From Piliocolobus tephrosceles (taxonomy: Eukaryota; Chordata; Mammalia; Primates; Cercopithecidae), in the NCBI RefSeq assembly GCF_002776525.5, contig NC_045444.1, positions 25,273,329 through 25,337,328 of the forward strand: a DNA stretch of 64,000 nucleotides. The letters are read 5' to 3'. This document shows, piece after piece, positions 12,162 through 23,612 of the stretch. Below the pieces are notes generated by a model. It did not search any database. It was not told where the DNA came from and saw only the letters and a list, made by a program, of their open reading frames with translations. Numbering within the stretch: position 1 is the first letter of the stretch; each line of letters opens with the position of its first letter. A program made the position numbers and the translations under genes.

Positions 12162-12171
12162 AAGAATGTAT

Positions 12172-12503
12172 GGCCAGGCCTGCCTGGTGGCTCACGCCTG
12201 TAATCCCGGCACTTTGGGAGGCCAAGGCGGGTGGATCACGAGGTCAGGCGATCGAAATCATTCTGGCTAACATGGTGAAAACCCATCTCTACTAAAAATA
12301 CAAAAAATGAGCCGGGCATGGTGGTGGGTGCCTGTAGTCCCAGCTACTCAGGAGGCTGAGGCAGGAGAACGGTATAAACCCGGGAGGCGGAGCTTGCAGT
12401 AAGCTGAGATTGTGCCACTGCACTCCAGCCTGGGTGACAGAGCAAGACTCTGTCTCAAAAAAAAAAAACAAAAAAAAAAAAAAAAAGGAAAAATAAAGAT
12501 TGA
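12172..12503 (+). mobile_element. AluY/AluS, full length
   Basis: Dimeric Alu with right-monomer motif 'gggaggcggagcttgcag' typical of Y-class elements. TSD 'aagaatgtat' at 12162-12171 and 12504-12513. The A-tail is interrupted and continues as 'ggaaaaataaagattg' before the TSD, so the tail has accumulated substitutions or retained a short transcript extension. Confidence 0.93.
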
Positions 12504-12639
12504 AAGAATGTATTTTGATGTATTTTGAACATAGTCAACCTCAGTGGGTAAGTCTGTGAGTGATGGTAATCTTGCACTGTGCTGTTTAGCACAAAATGGA
12601 AAAATGGTTACGTTATAAGCTTTGTAGCCAGACTACTTA

Positions 12640-12830
12640 TGTAGGAATTCTGGTTCTGTATCTGTAGAAACTCGGACATAGTAGCTGTCCTGTTTCTCAG
12701 TTTCCTCATTTGTTAAATGGGTACACTTACCTCACAGGATTCATGTGAGGATTACATGCACTGCTCCTTATATAACGACTGTATCTACAGAGAACACACT
12801 TGAAAATATTAGTTAGAATTACCGTATCTA
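12640..12830 (-). repeat. MIR SINE, minus strand
   Basis: 'cctgtttctcagtttcctca', 'tttgttaaatggg', 'acctcacaggattcatgtgag' and 'gattacatgca' are the reverse complement of MIR in correct order. Confidence 0.88.
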
Positions 12831-13729
12831 TTCATTTTCACCTGCAGCTGTATGATTTAAAATGTCTGACTGCATTTCCTTAAATCAGTCTAAAATTTAG
12901 ACATTTTACTCATTTAGGCTATCACATTCTTAAGTGGTTCAAAATTTTGAGAGTTTGTATGCTCTTCAGTGTTCTCTTTACTCACATTTTAAGCCAAGTA
13001 ACCTAATGATGCATAGAAATATAAATTGAAAACATATTGCCATATTGCTTTACTTCTTTCTTTTTTTTTTTTTTTTTTTTTTTGGTATGTGAAACTAGCT
13101 AAAATATCAAACACAACAAACAAAAAAACAGTTACAATACCTTTAACGCTACTGAAGTTGAAAAACTATTTCATTACTTGTGGAAACTGATGTTTTGGAC
13201 ATACCTTCACATGTTTAGTGAATAAAGTATAATTAGATAACATAAAATAAATTTACTTCCTTTTTGAATTAAATGTTGAAAGCACTGTAACCTTGGATTA
13301 AACACAAGCAACCTCTGGTAAAGTGAATGAAAGAGGTGTTAAAAATCACCACTGGGGAATTTAAGAAAATAACTTTCACATTAATAAGTTAAAGCCATCA
13401 GTGCAGAGTTGTATCCAAACTCTCATGAGCTATTATTGCTTGCACAGCTAAAGAAATAGTCACATTTATTAAAAGCCAAATTTAGATTTGTTTCTTTTCT
13501 TTTTGTATCAGTGCTATGCCTTGATCCTTCTTGTAATCATTCTTTTTCATTTGCTGTTGCCTTTAAGGAGCAACAGAATTGAGTGCTCTGCAAAAAGAAA
13601 TGACAAATGCAGGGCAACAAAGTCAAAGCAAGAAAAAGCCTGAGCTACACCTGAGGATTCATCAGATTACCTTTACAGGAGAATGTCCTCATTAGGCTGC
13701 GTTGTGTAGGTAATTCTCTGCCCCAATTG
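12831..13729. other. Unassigned; T-tract at 13061-13083
   Basis: A 23-base T-run follows a 'cttctttc' lead. Sequence downstream does not show a reverse polyadenylation signal close to the tract, so a minus-strand retrocopy is not supported. Nothing else recognised. Confidence 0.5.
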
Positions 13730-13908
13730 CAGAGATTCTCAACCTTGACTGCACAATAGAATCAGCTGGAAGTTTTTAAGAATCCCAATGACCAGGTTGC
13801 ACTCCAGACCATTTAAATCAGAATCTCCTGGACTGAAATCCAGGCATCGATGGCTTTTTAAAACTCCTCAGATGATTTCAATGTGCAGTCAAAAATAGAG
13901 AACCACAG
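13730..13908 (+). mobile_element. MER20 (hAT-Charlie non-autonomous)
   Basis: Starts 'cagagattctcaacctt', has 'gctggaagtttttaagaat', 'aaatcagaatctcctgg', 'gatttcaatgtgcagtc' and ends 'agagaaccacag', giving the MER20 order with related termini. About 180 bp, decayed. Confidence 0.85.
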
Positions 13909-14169
13909 CTCTGGAAAGTTCCTTTCACCTTCTTGCAAAAACAAATTAGGGGCTATTTTCCATAAATCAGGACTTTGTTATTAGTAATCATGTTACTGCT
14001 CACCACTCCAGAAGTTGTGGAGATGATGGCAACCATATTTTCTTTCTTTCTTGCGACCCAGAAGCATTCCATCTCAGCTGATGTCTTAGAGATCACAGAA
14101 TCTAGACTCATTGGATCCTATTAGTGTGATATCAGGTGCATCTTGTGACTTAGAAAAATAATGATTACA
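13909..14169. other. Unassigned sequence
   Basis: Short unassigned stretch between MER20 and the purine tract. Nothing recognised. Confidence 0.5.
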
Positions 14170-14430
14170 AAAGAAAAAAAGAAAAGAGATGGAAGGAAGG
14201 AAGGAAGGAAGGAAGGAAGGAAGGAAGGAAGGAAGGAAGGAAGGAAGGNNNNNNNNNNAGGAAGGAAGGAAGGAAGGAAGGAAGGAAGGAAGGAAGGAAG
14301 GAAGGGAAAGAAAGAAGGAAAGAGAGAGTAAGAAAGAGAATGAAAGGAAATAAAGAGAGAAGAGAAAAAAGAAAGAAAAGAAGGAAGAAAGAAAGGGAGA
14401 AAATGAAAGAAAGGAAAAAGGAAGAAACAT
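14170..14430 (+). repeat. Homopurine tract with (AAGG)n microsatellite and 10-N gap
   Basis: Almost pure purine on the plus strand for about 260 bases. A regular AAGG tetranucleotide array covers 14190-14306 with ten Ns at 14249-14258, so the true repeat number is unresolved. The remainder is irregular GA-rich. The 117-codon Ser/Phe/Leu frame on the minus strand is an artefact of this tract. Confidence 0.95.
14249..14258. other. Assembly gap (10 N)
   Basis: Ten Ns inside the AAGG array, probably a collapsed or unsequenced microsatellite segment. The size is likely nominal. Confidence 0.95.
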
Positions 14431-14781
14431 GTAAAGCAATATCTACACCATTTGGTTAATTAGATTAAAATGTGACAAAAGAGATTTTGTAAAACAAAAT
14501 AAAATGTAATAACTGTTTTACTCTGGTTTGTCTCAATTTATTATGTGTTCTGAATAACAGGTCATTGTGATCCTCCACAAAATCATAATAATAATAGCTA
14601 CAGTAGATATTTTTCATACAATTCAAGCTTATGGAGATAAACTTTCACATGTGATCTTATTATTGGAAAGGGATCCCCATCAAGACACCAAGAGAGGGTT
14701 CTTGGATCTCTCACAAGAAAGAATTCAGGGCGAGCCCACAGAACAAAGCGAAAGCAAGTTTATTAAGAAAATAGAGGAATG

Positions 14782-15099
14782 GTTGGGTGCGGTGGCTCAC
14801 ACCTGTAATCCCAACACTTTGGGAGGCCGAGGTGGGCGAATCACAAGGTCAGGAGATCAAGACCATCCTGGCCAACATGATGAAACCCATATCTCTACCA
14901 AAAATACAAAAATTAGCTGGGCATGGTGGCATGCACCTGTAATTCCAGCTACTTGGGAGCCTGAGGCAGGAGAATCCTCTAGAATCTGAGAGACGGAGGT
15001 TGCAGTGAGGCGAGATCGCACCCCTGCACTCCATCCTGTCAACAGAGCAAGACTCCGTCTCAAAAAAAATTAAAAAAAAGGAGAAGAAGAAAAAAAAAG
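14782..15099 (+). mobile_element. AluS inserted in the ERV LTR
   Basis: Full-length Alu with TSD 'tagaggaatg' at 14772-14781 and 15100-15109. The A-rich tail is broken by G and T substitutions. The surrounding LTR resumes exactly after the TSD, so the Alu postdates the LTR. Three overlapping frames of 61-140 codons are Alu-derived. Confidence 0.93.
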
Positions 15100-15339
15100 T
15101 AGAGGAATGAAAGAAAAGCTATTTCATAGACAGAGAAGGGTGTTCTCAAAAGCAAGAGGAGGAACACTTCCACCTTAGGTACAATGATTGTTCATATATA
15201 AGATAACAAAGCAAAAAGTCATGGGGAGATGTGCTCTACTATAAGGGCTTGAGACAAAGGATTGTTCATCTTTGTGTAACTACTGCCTTCTGCAAGAATC
15301 TGTATTATTATATTTAAAGTGAAATTTTCTTAATCATGC

Positions 15340-15585
15340 TTTTATTTATTTATTTGTTTGTTTATTTATTTATTTATTTTGAGACAAAGTCTCGCTCTGT
15401 TGCCCAGGCTGGAGTGCAATGGTGCAATCCCAGCTCACTGCAACCTCTGCCTCCCAGGTTCAAGCGATTCTCCTGCCTCAGCCTCCTGAGTAGCTAGGAT
15501 TAAAGGTGTCGACCACTACACCCAGCTAATTTTTGTATTTTTAGTAGAAGCAAAGTTTCACCATGCTGCTCAGACTGGTTGTTCT
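15340..15585 (-). mobile_element. AluS, minus strand, 5'-truncated
   Basis: Begins with a (TTTA/TTTG)n tail at 15342-15380, then reads right and left monomer sequence in reverse up to 'caccatgctgctcagactgg', where Alu similarity stops about 70 bases before the normal 5' end. Lies inside the minus-strand ERV LTR. Confidence 0.88.
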
Positions 15586-15829
15586 TAAGGTATCAGGACA
15601 TCAGGACATTTCCTGGATCTGATATTTCCTGAGTCTGTTAAGTCCTAGGTCTGTTCAGTAAACATTATTAACTTGTTCCCTTAACTGTAAATATCTTGTT
15701 GACTAAGAATGCCTAGCCTCCTGGGAATGCACCCTAGTAGGTCTCAGCTTCATTTCACCAAGCCCCTATTCAAGATGGAGTCGTTCTGGTTTGAACATTT
15801 CTGTCTTACAAAAATTTCCTCAGTCTGTG

Positions 15830-15960
15830 GAGTCAGTAGAGCACCTGCTATATGCTTCTCCCAGTTCAGAAAAGAGGAAATCTAATCTCAAAAACTTTCC
15901 CAAGCTTATTCAGCTAGTAAGTGGCAAAGAGCACATGTCTGTACTGCAAACCGACCTCTT
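15830..15960 (+). repeat. MIR SINE fragment
   Basis: 'tagagcacctgctatatgc', 'caaaaactttcccaagctta', 'cagctagtaagtggcaaag' follow the MIR order. Confidence 0.75.
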
Positions 15961-16559
15961 CATTCTCTTCTGTATACTTTATTCAGGCTGTTTTACTTTC
16001 ATGGCTCTTATTATGGACCCAAGATCAATATCTTGCCAGAACTATCGGTCAGTTCTTTATTCTTGTCACATTTCTTCCTCCAGAAATATTTAACACAACT
16101 GTTGGTGCCCTTCTTTATTTTATTTTTTTATTCTTTGTTCTTATGATATCAGATCTTCTGATTGTTCTCCAATCCCAAAGGCTTTTTTATGGTTTTCTTT
16201 TTTTTTTTTTTTTTCTTAGTTTGGCTAGCTGGCTCTTCTGTCTTTGCCCTAACTCCAGATGATGAAGCTCTCCAGGCATTGGTCTTAGACCCTCTTTAGT
16301 ATTTCACACTTTCTCTCCAGATGATCTCACTAGTGAGATAATTTTAAAATATCATCCATAAGATAATTCAGTCTGAATTGATACTTCAAACCCTGATGTC
16401 TCCACTAACCTTCATCTATTTACACATCCTTTCCTTTTGCAAGTCTACTAGACATTTCAAACTTCAATGTCTAAATAATCCATTAAATTTTATCTTCAGA
16501 TCGGCTATGCTACTGCCCGGACTATCATTAGGTTCTTCTAGACTACAGTGGGAAACTCT
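15961..16559. other. Unassigned; possibly the upstream part of the L2 that follows
   Basis: 'ctccactaaccttcatct', 'ctagacatttcaaacttcaa' and similar motifs hint at the long old LINE-like repeat continuing at 16560, but similarity is weak. A T-run lies at 16200-16214. Overlapping 83-113 codon frames show no domain beyond Phe/Leu-rich stretches. Confidence 0.4.
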
Positions 16560-17470
16560 TACCTCTCTCTTGGCTTCTGTCCCTCCCTGGAGTTCATATT
16601 CCTACACAGAAACCAAAGTGACCTTTTAAAATTATGTTTTAGACCACAGCACTCCCTTGCTCAGTACAACTTAAGGACTTCCAAATTCCTTACCATGAGC
16701 TAAAATCTGTATGTAATCTGATTTCTGCCTTTCTCATTCATCTATTTATTCACTCAAAAAATATTTATTTTTCACTTATCCTGTGCCTCTAAGAATCCAC
16801 AATGTACCTGCTCATGTGAAACTTACATCTTGGTTGAAGAGAGCAACTAGAAGGGAAGAGGGTGTGTGTGTGCATCATTGAATGTTCTTTAGGTTGATGA
16901 TCAGAGTAAACCTCTCTGTGTCTGGGCCTCATGCAGTGACATTTAGCATATCTCATTTAAATGAGATCAGGTAGAGAATCTAGCATCTGGAGGAAGATAT
17001 TGCTGAAATTCTTTATCATTCATACTTCATCAATATCCTTCAGATGTGGTTGCCTTTTTTTCTGTATCTTTAGCATCTCAAGCTTATTCTTGCCCTGAGG
17101 TCTTTGCACTAGTCTTCCCTTTGCTTGGAAATCTCTGCCATCAGATAGTTGTATGTTTGGGTTCATATCATCATTTGGATTTCAGCCAAACCTTGCTTCC
17201 TTAGATAGTCCTTCCCAGACAACTCTCAGTAGCTCTCCATTCCCTGCTACCTCACTCTCCAGTCTCCCTACCAGGGTCTCATTAGTTACTTTATGGCTTC
17301 ATACATTGCTCCATGAAATGTTTTGTTTGTGTGTGTTGGGAGTGGGGATAGGGAGAGGATTGTTATTTACTTCCTCTTTGTTCGGCAACTTTCATGACAC
17401 CAGAAACCTTGAGTCTTAGTCACTGTATCCAGAGCACAGAACAGTGCCTATAACAATGAAAGACTAGACT
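16560..17470 (+). repeat. L2-like LINE remnant
   Basis: Consecutive blocks 'gaccacagcactcccttgct', 'ttccaaattccttaccatga', 'ctgaggtctttgcactag', 'gatagtccttcccagac' and 'agaacagtgcctataac' follow the order of an old L2 3' portion. Gapped by unrelated sequence near 16745-17060. No coding potential; the 88-codon frame at 17153-17419 is a decayed repeat reading. Confidence 0.5.
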
Positions 17471-17839
17471 TGAACCTTGACTTTCAGATTCCATGCTGTT
17501 CCCACCACACCAAAGAAGTTTGTTGCTAATTACTACAAGCTTTCTTGTATCCCATAACCTCTATTTGCTTTGGTTGGTTTTACTCATACACCTCTATGAA
17601 ATTCTTATGATTAGACTCTATAATGGCAAGGAAAAAATGGGTGTGATACTCAGAAAATATCAATTAAAATATATGGAGTTCTGTCTTCTTATTTTAGCAT
17701 GAATTGGTTCATCAGATGGAAATGAAACAAATCTTAAGTCTTAGGAGATGAAAGATCTGAGTGGGAAAACTTCAGCTTTGAGAAATCTGGAAGATGGAAA
17801 TGAGTCCAGCATGGTATATAGGCACTCAACAAATACTTA
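17471..17839. other. Unassigned sequence
   Basis: No repeat or gene recognised. The 69-codon frame at 17493-17702 is hydrophobic but has no supporting context. Confidence 0.5.
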
Positions 17840-18151
17840 GGCCCGGCGTGGTGGCTTACATTTGTAATCCCAGCATGTTGGGAGGCCGAGGCAGATGGAT
17901 TACTTGAGGTCAGGAGTTTGAGACCAGTCTGGTCAGCATGGCGAAACCCCATCTCTACTAAAAATGCAAAACAGCCGGATGTGGTGACACGTGCCTGTAG
18001 TTCCAGCTACTTGGGAGGCTGAGGCGTGAGAATCCCTTGAACTCAGAAGGGAGAGGTTGCAGTGAGCTGAGATTGCACCACTGCACTCCAGCCTGGGCAA
18101 CAGAGGGAGACTGTCTCAAAACAAAACAAACAAACAAACAAACAAAAATCT
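17840..18151 (+). mobile_element. AluS with (CAAA)n tail
   Basis: Full-length Alu. The tail has become a (CAAA)n microsatellite. TSDs 'caaatactta' upstream and 'caaatgctta' at 18152-18161 differ at one base, fitting an older insertion. Confidence 0.92.
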
Positions 18152-18326
18152 CAAATGCTTATTTTTCACCTGTCATATGCCCTTAAGGATCGAATAAAGC
18201 ATCAATCATCACCTTTAGATTATTCATGAAACTGACCAGTGAGGCTGATCTGGTCAGTTAGGTTCACTTTTAGCCCAGCGGGAAAACAAAACAAAATGAA
18301 ACAAAAAACAATTGATTCCCAAAGGA

Positions 18327-18532
18327 CAGTGATCCGTGTTTCTTTACCCTGTCTCCATATTAGAATCTCCTGGGGTGACTTTACAATGTACCAATGCTTG
18401 AACCTCATCTGCAGAGATTGTGGTATATGCAGGGTGGCCTCAGAGGTGGGGAGTAGGGAGCTGCAGTCAGGGCATGGCATTTAAAAATCTCCTCTAGTGA
18501 TTTTAATGTGCAGCCAACACTGAGAAACACTG
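18327..18532 (+). mobile_element. MER20 (hAT-Charlie non-autonomous)
   Basis: Starts 'cagtgatccgtgtttctt', includes 'attagaatctcctggggtga', and ends 'ttttaatgtgcagccaa' followed by 'gagaaacactg'. Its centre has a GA-rich insertion relative to the other MER20 in this window. The 81- and 86-codon frames overlapping it are not genes. Confidence 0.82.
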
Positions 18533-19074
18533 CTCTAGGAAAAAGTAGCCCACCCAAAATGAAGTGACAAAGTAAAAGAAATGGTAATTCAACTGACTGT
18601 TTACAGAAAGCATCGCTCTGAATAGTGCTTTGAGGATTACATACAACTCTTTTTAAATTATCTCGATAAAATCGGAATGGCATATAGAATGTATGGGGCA
18701 CATCACAGGAAAGCGTATGAGTATCACTATCAGGAAACAGGTTTACGTATCCTAATAGGATGAGAGAGATTTGGAGCTTCTTCTCTGCGGGAGCATAATG
18801 CTTTTTTCTCCTGGTATCCTTTCCTCAGGGCCCTGAGTTATACCAAAAAAAAATAAATAAAATGGAACCCTGGAGGAGCCCCATAGGAAATCCATGTGAG
18901 AAAAATACCACACTTTGTAAGTGCATGCTGAGCGGGTGGGAGGAGCAGAATCATTCCTGCACCTGAAATTTTGCTGTCCTTCCAACATTTCTGATCTTAG
19001 GCAATAACTATTTAGTGCAATAACAAAATATCATTCAATAACTACTATCAGAAATATAACGTGTTGAGGGCAGA
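18533..19074. other. Unassigned sequence
   Basis: No recognised repeat. A 98-codon minus frame overlaps the MER20 edge and a 78-codon minus frame lies at 18752-18988; neither shows a domain. Confidence 0.5.
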
Positions 19075-19262
19075 TTATTTAATGCAGCACAAGTAGGTGC
19101 TTCACATACATTAACACATTTTATCTTCAAAAAGAATCTGTCCAAGATAGTATTTTATCTCTATGTTTTAAATGAAGAAATAGGCAGAGAAAAATAATAG
19201 AATGTGTTCAAGATCACTCAGATAATAAGTCATGGAGTGGGGGATCCAAGGTCAAGCTTTTT
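19075..19262 (+). repeat. MIR SINE
   Basis: 'aagtaggtgcttcacatac', 'attaacacattttatcttc', 'gaagaaataggcagagaaa', 'aagatcactcagataataag' and 'gggggatccaagg' follow MIR order on the plus strand. Confidence 0.82.
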
Positions 19263-22200
19263 TAGACTATAAATTAATATTCTTTGACAACAGTACTCCA
19301 CAGTGCTGTTATGGTAAGTCCAAAACAATGTCAGGTACAGGGGAAGAAAGCTCACAGAGGGAAAATGATAACTGACCAGACTCCCAAGTTACCGTCTGGA
19401 GTCAGAAATGCTCCTGAAGGCTACCAGTTCTCTTTGCTTTCCTCTCCCCATCTTTTTTCAACCAAATGATCAGATTGTCTCAGAATACATCTTTCTTGAG
19501 AATTATAAGGATGGACAAACTGACTTAGAAAAGGAATATGCATACGTATCTCAAAGCCAAATGCAGAGATCATAATCAACGTGGGTCAAATCCTGGCATT
19601 AAGAAACAGTGATTAGTAATGGAGTTAAAGTTCACAGCTAGAGCCAGAGGCGGTGAAGTGCCCAGTTGGCAGCATCCTCAGCAAACGGAATCCAAACCAC
19701 CACAGAGGAGATCTTTGCCTGGGATGCTGAGAAATTTATCTAACCAGGCTTTGGTATCCCAAACCTCAAGTTGAGGAAAACTGAAAATGCAGCTTCTAAT
19801 GTGATGATAATGAGACATTTAAAAATTAAAATGTAAAGATTATAAAAAGCTAGGCAATTTCTTTCATTCCCATGCCATTCCTGGAGCCACCTGAAAGGAA
19901 ATACCAATGATTCATTTTCTCTTTCTCCTATCCTTCTGAGAAAAACCTATCAATAGTCTGTAAATAATAAGAAAGGGAGAGTTGGTGGCAAAGGCTTTGA
20001 GACAAACTCCACACACATACGCTCTTCCTCTAACTAGATTTTGTGCTTTTCATGTGTTCAGTCAAGAATGAAAACAATATTATAAATGTTGTGCTTTCCT
20101 GGCTTGACAGATGCTCATCTTGGGATGGAGTTACATACACAAATAGAAAATGAGCTGTAACAAGTTCTTTGCAGAGGATAAGTGGATGTTTTTAGACTCC
20201 ATGATGAAAACCCACTGTAGCATGTATATATTTTTCCTCATTACACAGATTTATTCTGTAGAACTTTCCTTCCACCATTTTAACCCTCCAACTGACAATT
20301 TCCAGTGTTCCTATGTTATTACTACTTACTTGGTATAAAGCAGAAAGGATGTTTTTCAGCAGCTATATGAAGTACCATTGAGAATTAAATTGCTTTTCTT
20401 TCTCCCTCATCATTGTGAATTTGGTACAGATGAAAGATGAAAGATTGGCAGCCAGGGAGTCGAGGGTTCACTGTTATCTATGAGATGCACATGATATGGG
20501 TAGAAGTGGCCCAAGCTTCCCTCTTCAAAACAGCCATATGCCAGCTTTCAAATCTTGGAGACAGAGCTCTGTGGGAGAGTGTCATTTGTAAAACATAGAA
20601 TTTCTTTGAAAACAAAACAAAACAAAGAATAGGGATTTATAAAGCAGTCAGAGGAAAAAAAAAAAGTTGGGAAAATAGTTTGCAAAGGTGCCTTTTTGGT
20701 TCCTGTTTAGCTTGAGAATGACGTGAGTCACACTCCTTTTATTTTGCTCATCTTCATCTGTTTGTCTGTTGGCCACCCTGGAATTCTCTGCCCTTTTTTG
20801 GTGTGTCTGAACAAGCGCAGTTCCTGTAACAAACTTCTTCATCAGCCATAGCCAAGTCCTGAGGCTTCCTATGAAAAGACACAGTCTGAGACTCCAGACC
20901 ATCATGGAATGTCTCCACATGCTGCTGCTTTCACTTCATCTGTTTCCGATCTGCCTGTTCTTGCCTAGGTGATTTAGCTTTCTTACTGCCTTGCACCTGG
21001 TCTCTGCCTTCCAGCTTAGCTTGATTCTAGCTTTGTTCCTGCACAAAGCTTTTAGCTCCCTCCTTGCAGCTTGGCAGCCAGGTCTCTACCACCCTATACC
21101 AAGCCCTGCCTCTTGAAAACCTGGCCCAGGCTCAGGCAGTTCTGACAGGATACATCACATGCAAAATTTGTAACAGGTTTCTTTCCATCCTGCCTGAACC
21201 CTTCTCTTTCCTGTTGTTTCTCATTGATTTCAAAGTGCCTCTAAACTGCCCAGGGCTTTACCATGAGGGAGCTCACCAAATGCTCAGGTCAATCCTTTAC
21301 CTCAGCTATCTACCCTGCTGGGCTTCAAGCTGCAGCATTTACCTTCCTTTCTTCCTGCTGTGAGATTTTGATGGCAGACCTACCTAGCTTGCTTTGTCAA
21401 GCATAGCTTCTCATAATGCAATATTTAATACACATTGTTAGTATGATGATTAATGTACTGACCCCATAATTACATTTTGTCTGAATGTTTTATCTCGCCA
21501 GTGCAAACCTGCTACTACTCCTGTGATCTCTGTTGTTGTTTATAGCTCCACCATTTTTCCAGGCTTCCAGCCCCAAATAGCAAGAACTCCTCTAATTTCC
21601 CTCTTGCTGCCACACTAAACCTTCTTTCAAATCCTGTTGATTCTCATCCATCCCCAATTTTCTATTCCCACTACCGTGGGATATTGAAAGTGTCTCCTAA
21701 TTTGTCCCCCTGCTTATAGACTTCTCCCTTCGCATCCACTTTATATCCTACTGCCACTTTAAGCTTTCAGAAGCTGCTGAATTTCTGCTCCTCATTTACT
21801 TCCTAAAGTCATTCCAGAAAAGGTAGTTAATTCCTTTCCATTTAAGTTTCTCATCTATAAAATTACAATATCCCAAAATAATTACATTATTATTAATTAT
21901 TTTTTAGTGCTCCATTGTGACAAGGATTCTTTGCTTGACCGAACTTTAGTCAGGATTCTGAATCTTCTCCTAAGCACATCTGTGTATTTACTGGTAAAAT
22001 CTAATTTTTACAAAAACCCTGCACCCTTGATATTGGCTCACCCTCTACATCTGATGAATGATTCCTTATCTACCATTTCACAGGTGATGGCTGCTCACTC
22101 TGGCCTATCTGCAGCAAGAAGCCACTTAGGTTGGTTTAACTAGAATCTTCCTTGCCCCCAATATCTCCTCTTAAGTAGTTTTTCATACATTGACCTCCTG

Positions 22201-22404
22201 TCCTGCTCCTTGGTTATTAATTCTCGCTTGCCCATGCTGTATGCAAAGTTGAACCATATCTCTTTCTCCCCTACTGCAAAAATCCCATGGCCATAGTCTA
22301 TATACCTATTGGGACGATCTGGAAAATTTCTTCTCTACTATGCTTTATCAAACATCAGGGAATTGTTTTCTTCATTAATTGTCATAGAATAAAGCACAAG
22401 ACTT
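19263..22404. other. About 3 kb of unassigned sequence
   Basis: The longest stretch without a recognised element. From 20650 to 21370 the GC content is somewhat higher and there is no obvious interspersed repeat; frames of 90 and 99 codons occur on opposite strands, without a domain, a Kozak-like start that I would defend, or clear splice sites. At 21600-21760 there is a vague resemblance to old LINE sequence. I cannot exclude an unrecognised exon or a regulatory segment. Confidence 0.5.
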
Positions 22405-22802
22405 TGTGAAAGGAAAATAAAAACTTGATACTCCACCATGCCCAAAGGGAAAAAAAAAGTAGGCTGAAAGTTGAGTTGTATGAGAAGCTGTCTTTCCTTT
22501 TTTCCTAAGCAGATAGCTACAGATAAAAGGTTAAATATATCCACAGGTAGCTACTTTGTGTTCAGCTTATCTTATGCAAAGTGCCAATTTACTGAGCATG
22601 AGAAAAATACATAATTGACTCTTCCCTTACCTATTTTTTTTCTCTTGACAACATGTGGATTACCATGCCCTCCTTGTTGTCATTGTTGCTTCAGTCTTTT
22701 TCCCATCAGATTTGACCAACTCTACCCAACTTGGTGAAATCCAAATGAGAATTTCAAATTATGGGGAACAGGGTTCTGAATTGGCTAAAATTTCACACAG
22801 CT

Positions 22803-22804
<2 letters not shown>

Positions 22805-22843
<39 letters not shown>
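22805..22843 (+). repeat. Poly(A) run abutting the assembly gap
   Basis: Thirty-nine consecutive A residues running directly into the Ns. The sequence before it (22719-22804) has no counterpart in the 3' LTR, so it may be the tail of a short retroinsertion, or a low-quality end of a read. Confidence 0.85.
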
Positions 22844-23243
22844 NNNNNNNNNNNNNNNNNNNNNNNNNNNNNNNNNNNNNNNNNNNNNNNNNNNNNNNNN
22901 NNNNNNNNNNNNNNNNNNNNNNNNNNNNNNNNNNNNNNNNNNNNNNNNNNNNNNNNNNNNNNNNNNNNNNNNNNNNNNNNNNNNNNNNNNNNNNNNNNNN
23001 NNNNNNNNNNNNNNNNNNNNNNNNNNNNNNNNNNNNNNNNNNNNNNNNNNNNNNNNNNNNNNNNNNNNNNNNNNNNNNNNNNNNNNNNNNNNNNNNNNNN
23101 NNNNNNNNNNNNNNNNNNNNNNNNNNNNNNNNNNNNNNNNNNNNNNNNNNNNNNNNNNNNNNNNNNNNNNNNNNNNNNNNNNNNNNNNNNNNNNNNNNNN
23201 NNNNNNNNNNNNNNNNNNNNNNNNNNNNNNNNNNNNNNNNNNN
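22844..23243. other. Assembly gap (400 N)
   Basis: Exactly 400 Ns. Left edge is poly(A), right edge is antisense L1 ORF2. The four long frames reported across it are artefacts of reading through Ns. Confidence 0.95.
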
Positions 23244-23612
23244 CCAGCTGCATCCATGTCCCTACAAAGGACGCAAACTCATCCTTTTTTATGGCTGCAT
23301 AGTATTCCATGGTGTATATGTGCCACATTTTCTTAATCCAGTCTATCACTGATGGACATTTGGGTTGATTCCAAGTCTTTGCTATTGTGAATAGTGCCGC
23401 AATAAACATACGTGTGCATGTGTCTTTGTAGTAGCATAATTTATAATCCTTTGGGTATATACCCAGTAGTGGGATGGCTGGGTCATATGGTACATCTAGT
23501 TGTAGATCCTTGAGGAATTGCCATACTGTTTTCCATAATGGTTGAACTAGTTTACAATCCCACCAACAGTGTAAAAGTGTTCCTATTTCTCCACATCCTC
23601 TCCAACACCTCT
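23244..23612 (-). mobile_element. Young L1 ORF2 3' fragment, minus strand
   Basis: Antisense L1PA-like ORF2 C-terminal sequence: 'catccatgtccctacaaagg', 'gtattccatggtgtatatg', 'gggtatatacccagtagtgg'. It is cut off at 'ctccaacacct', after which LTR-related sequence returns. A 213-bp overlap with the fragment at 33630-33842 differs at only two bases that I can see, so both are recent. The 3' end is lost in the gap. Confidence 0.9.

Larger units (their letters stand above)
14664..15810 (-). mobile_element. ERV LTR (class I-like), minus strand, split by two Alus
   Basis: LTR-type sequence appears at 14664-14781, 15100-15339 and 15586-15810. The first block has 'gagggttcttggatctc', 'agaattcagg' and 'gcaagtttattaagaaa' (reverse of a polyadenylation region, AATAAA on minus). 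The last has 'taggtctcagctt' and 'caagatggagtc', then 'gtcttaca'. Read on the minus strand it starts TGTAAGAC and ends CCA. The family is not named with confidence, and no matching TSD was found, so the outer ends are approximate. Confidence 0.7.

Noticed and set aside
13061..13140. T23 tract considered as the tail of a minus-strand processed pseudogene
   Set aside because: No reverse AATAAA-type signal at the right distance and no recognisable transcript in the following sequence.
14086..14439. 117-codon Ser/Pro/Leu/Phe-rich frame
   Set aside because: Product of the AAGG/purine array read on the minus strand, and it crosses Ns.
14567..14989. 140-codon open frame, one of the longest outside the gap
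   Set aside because: It runs from ERV LTR sequence into an AluS; the C-terminal half is a typical Alu translation.
14664..15810. 4- to 6-bp target-site duplication for the minus-strand ERV LTR
   Set aside because: Flanks (TTAT versus AAAA) do not match at the ends I can define, so no TSD is claimed.
22655..23409. Frames of 154-216 codons across 22655-23409
   Set aside because: They exist only because the 400 Ns were read as codons; the flanks encode poly-Lys or poly-Phe from the A-run.
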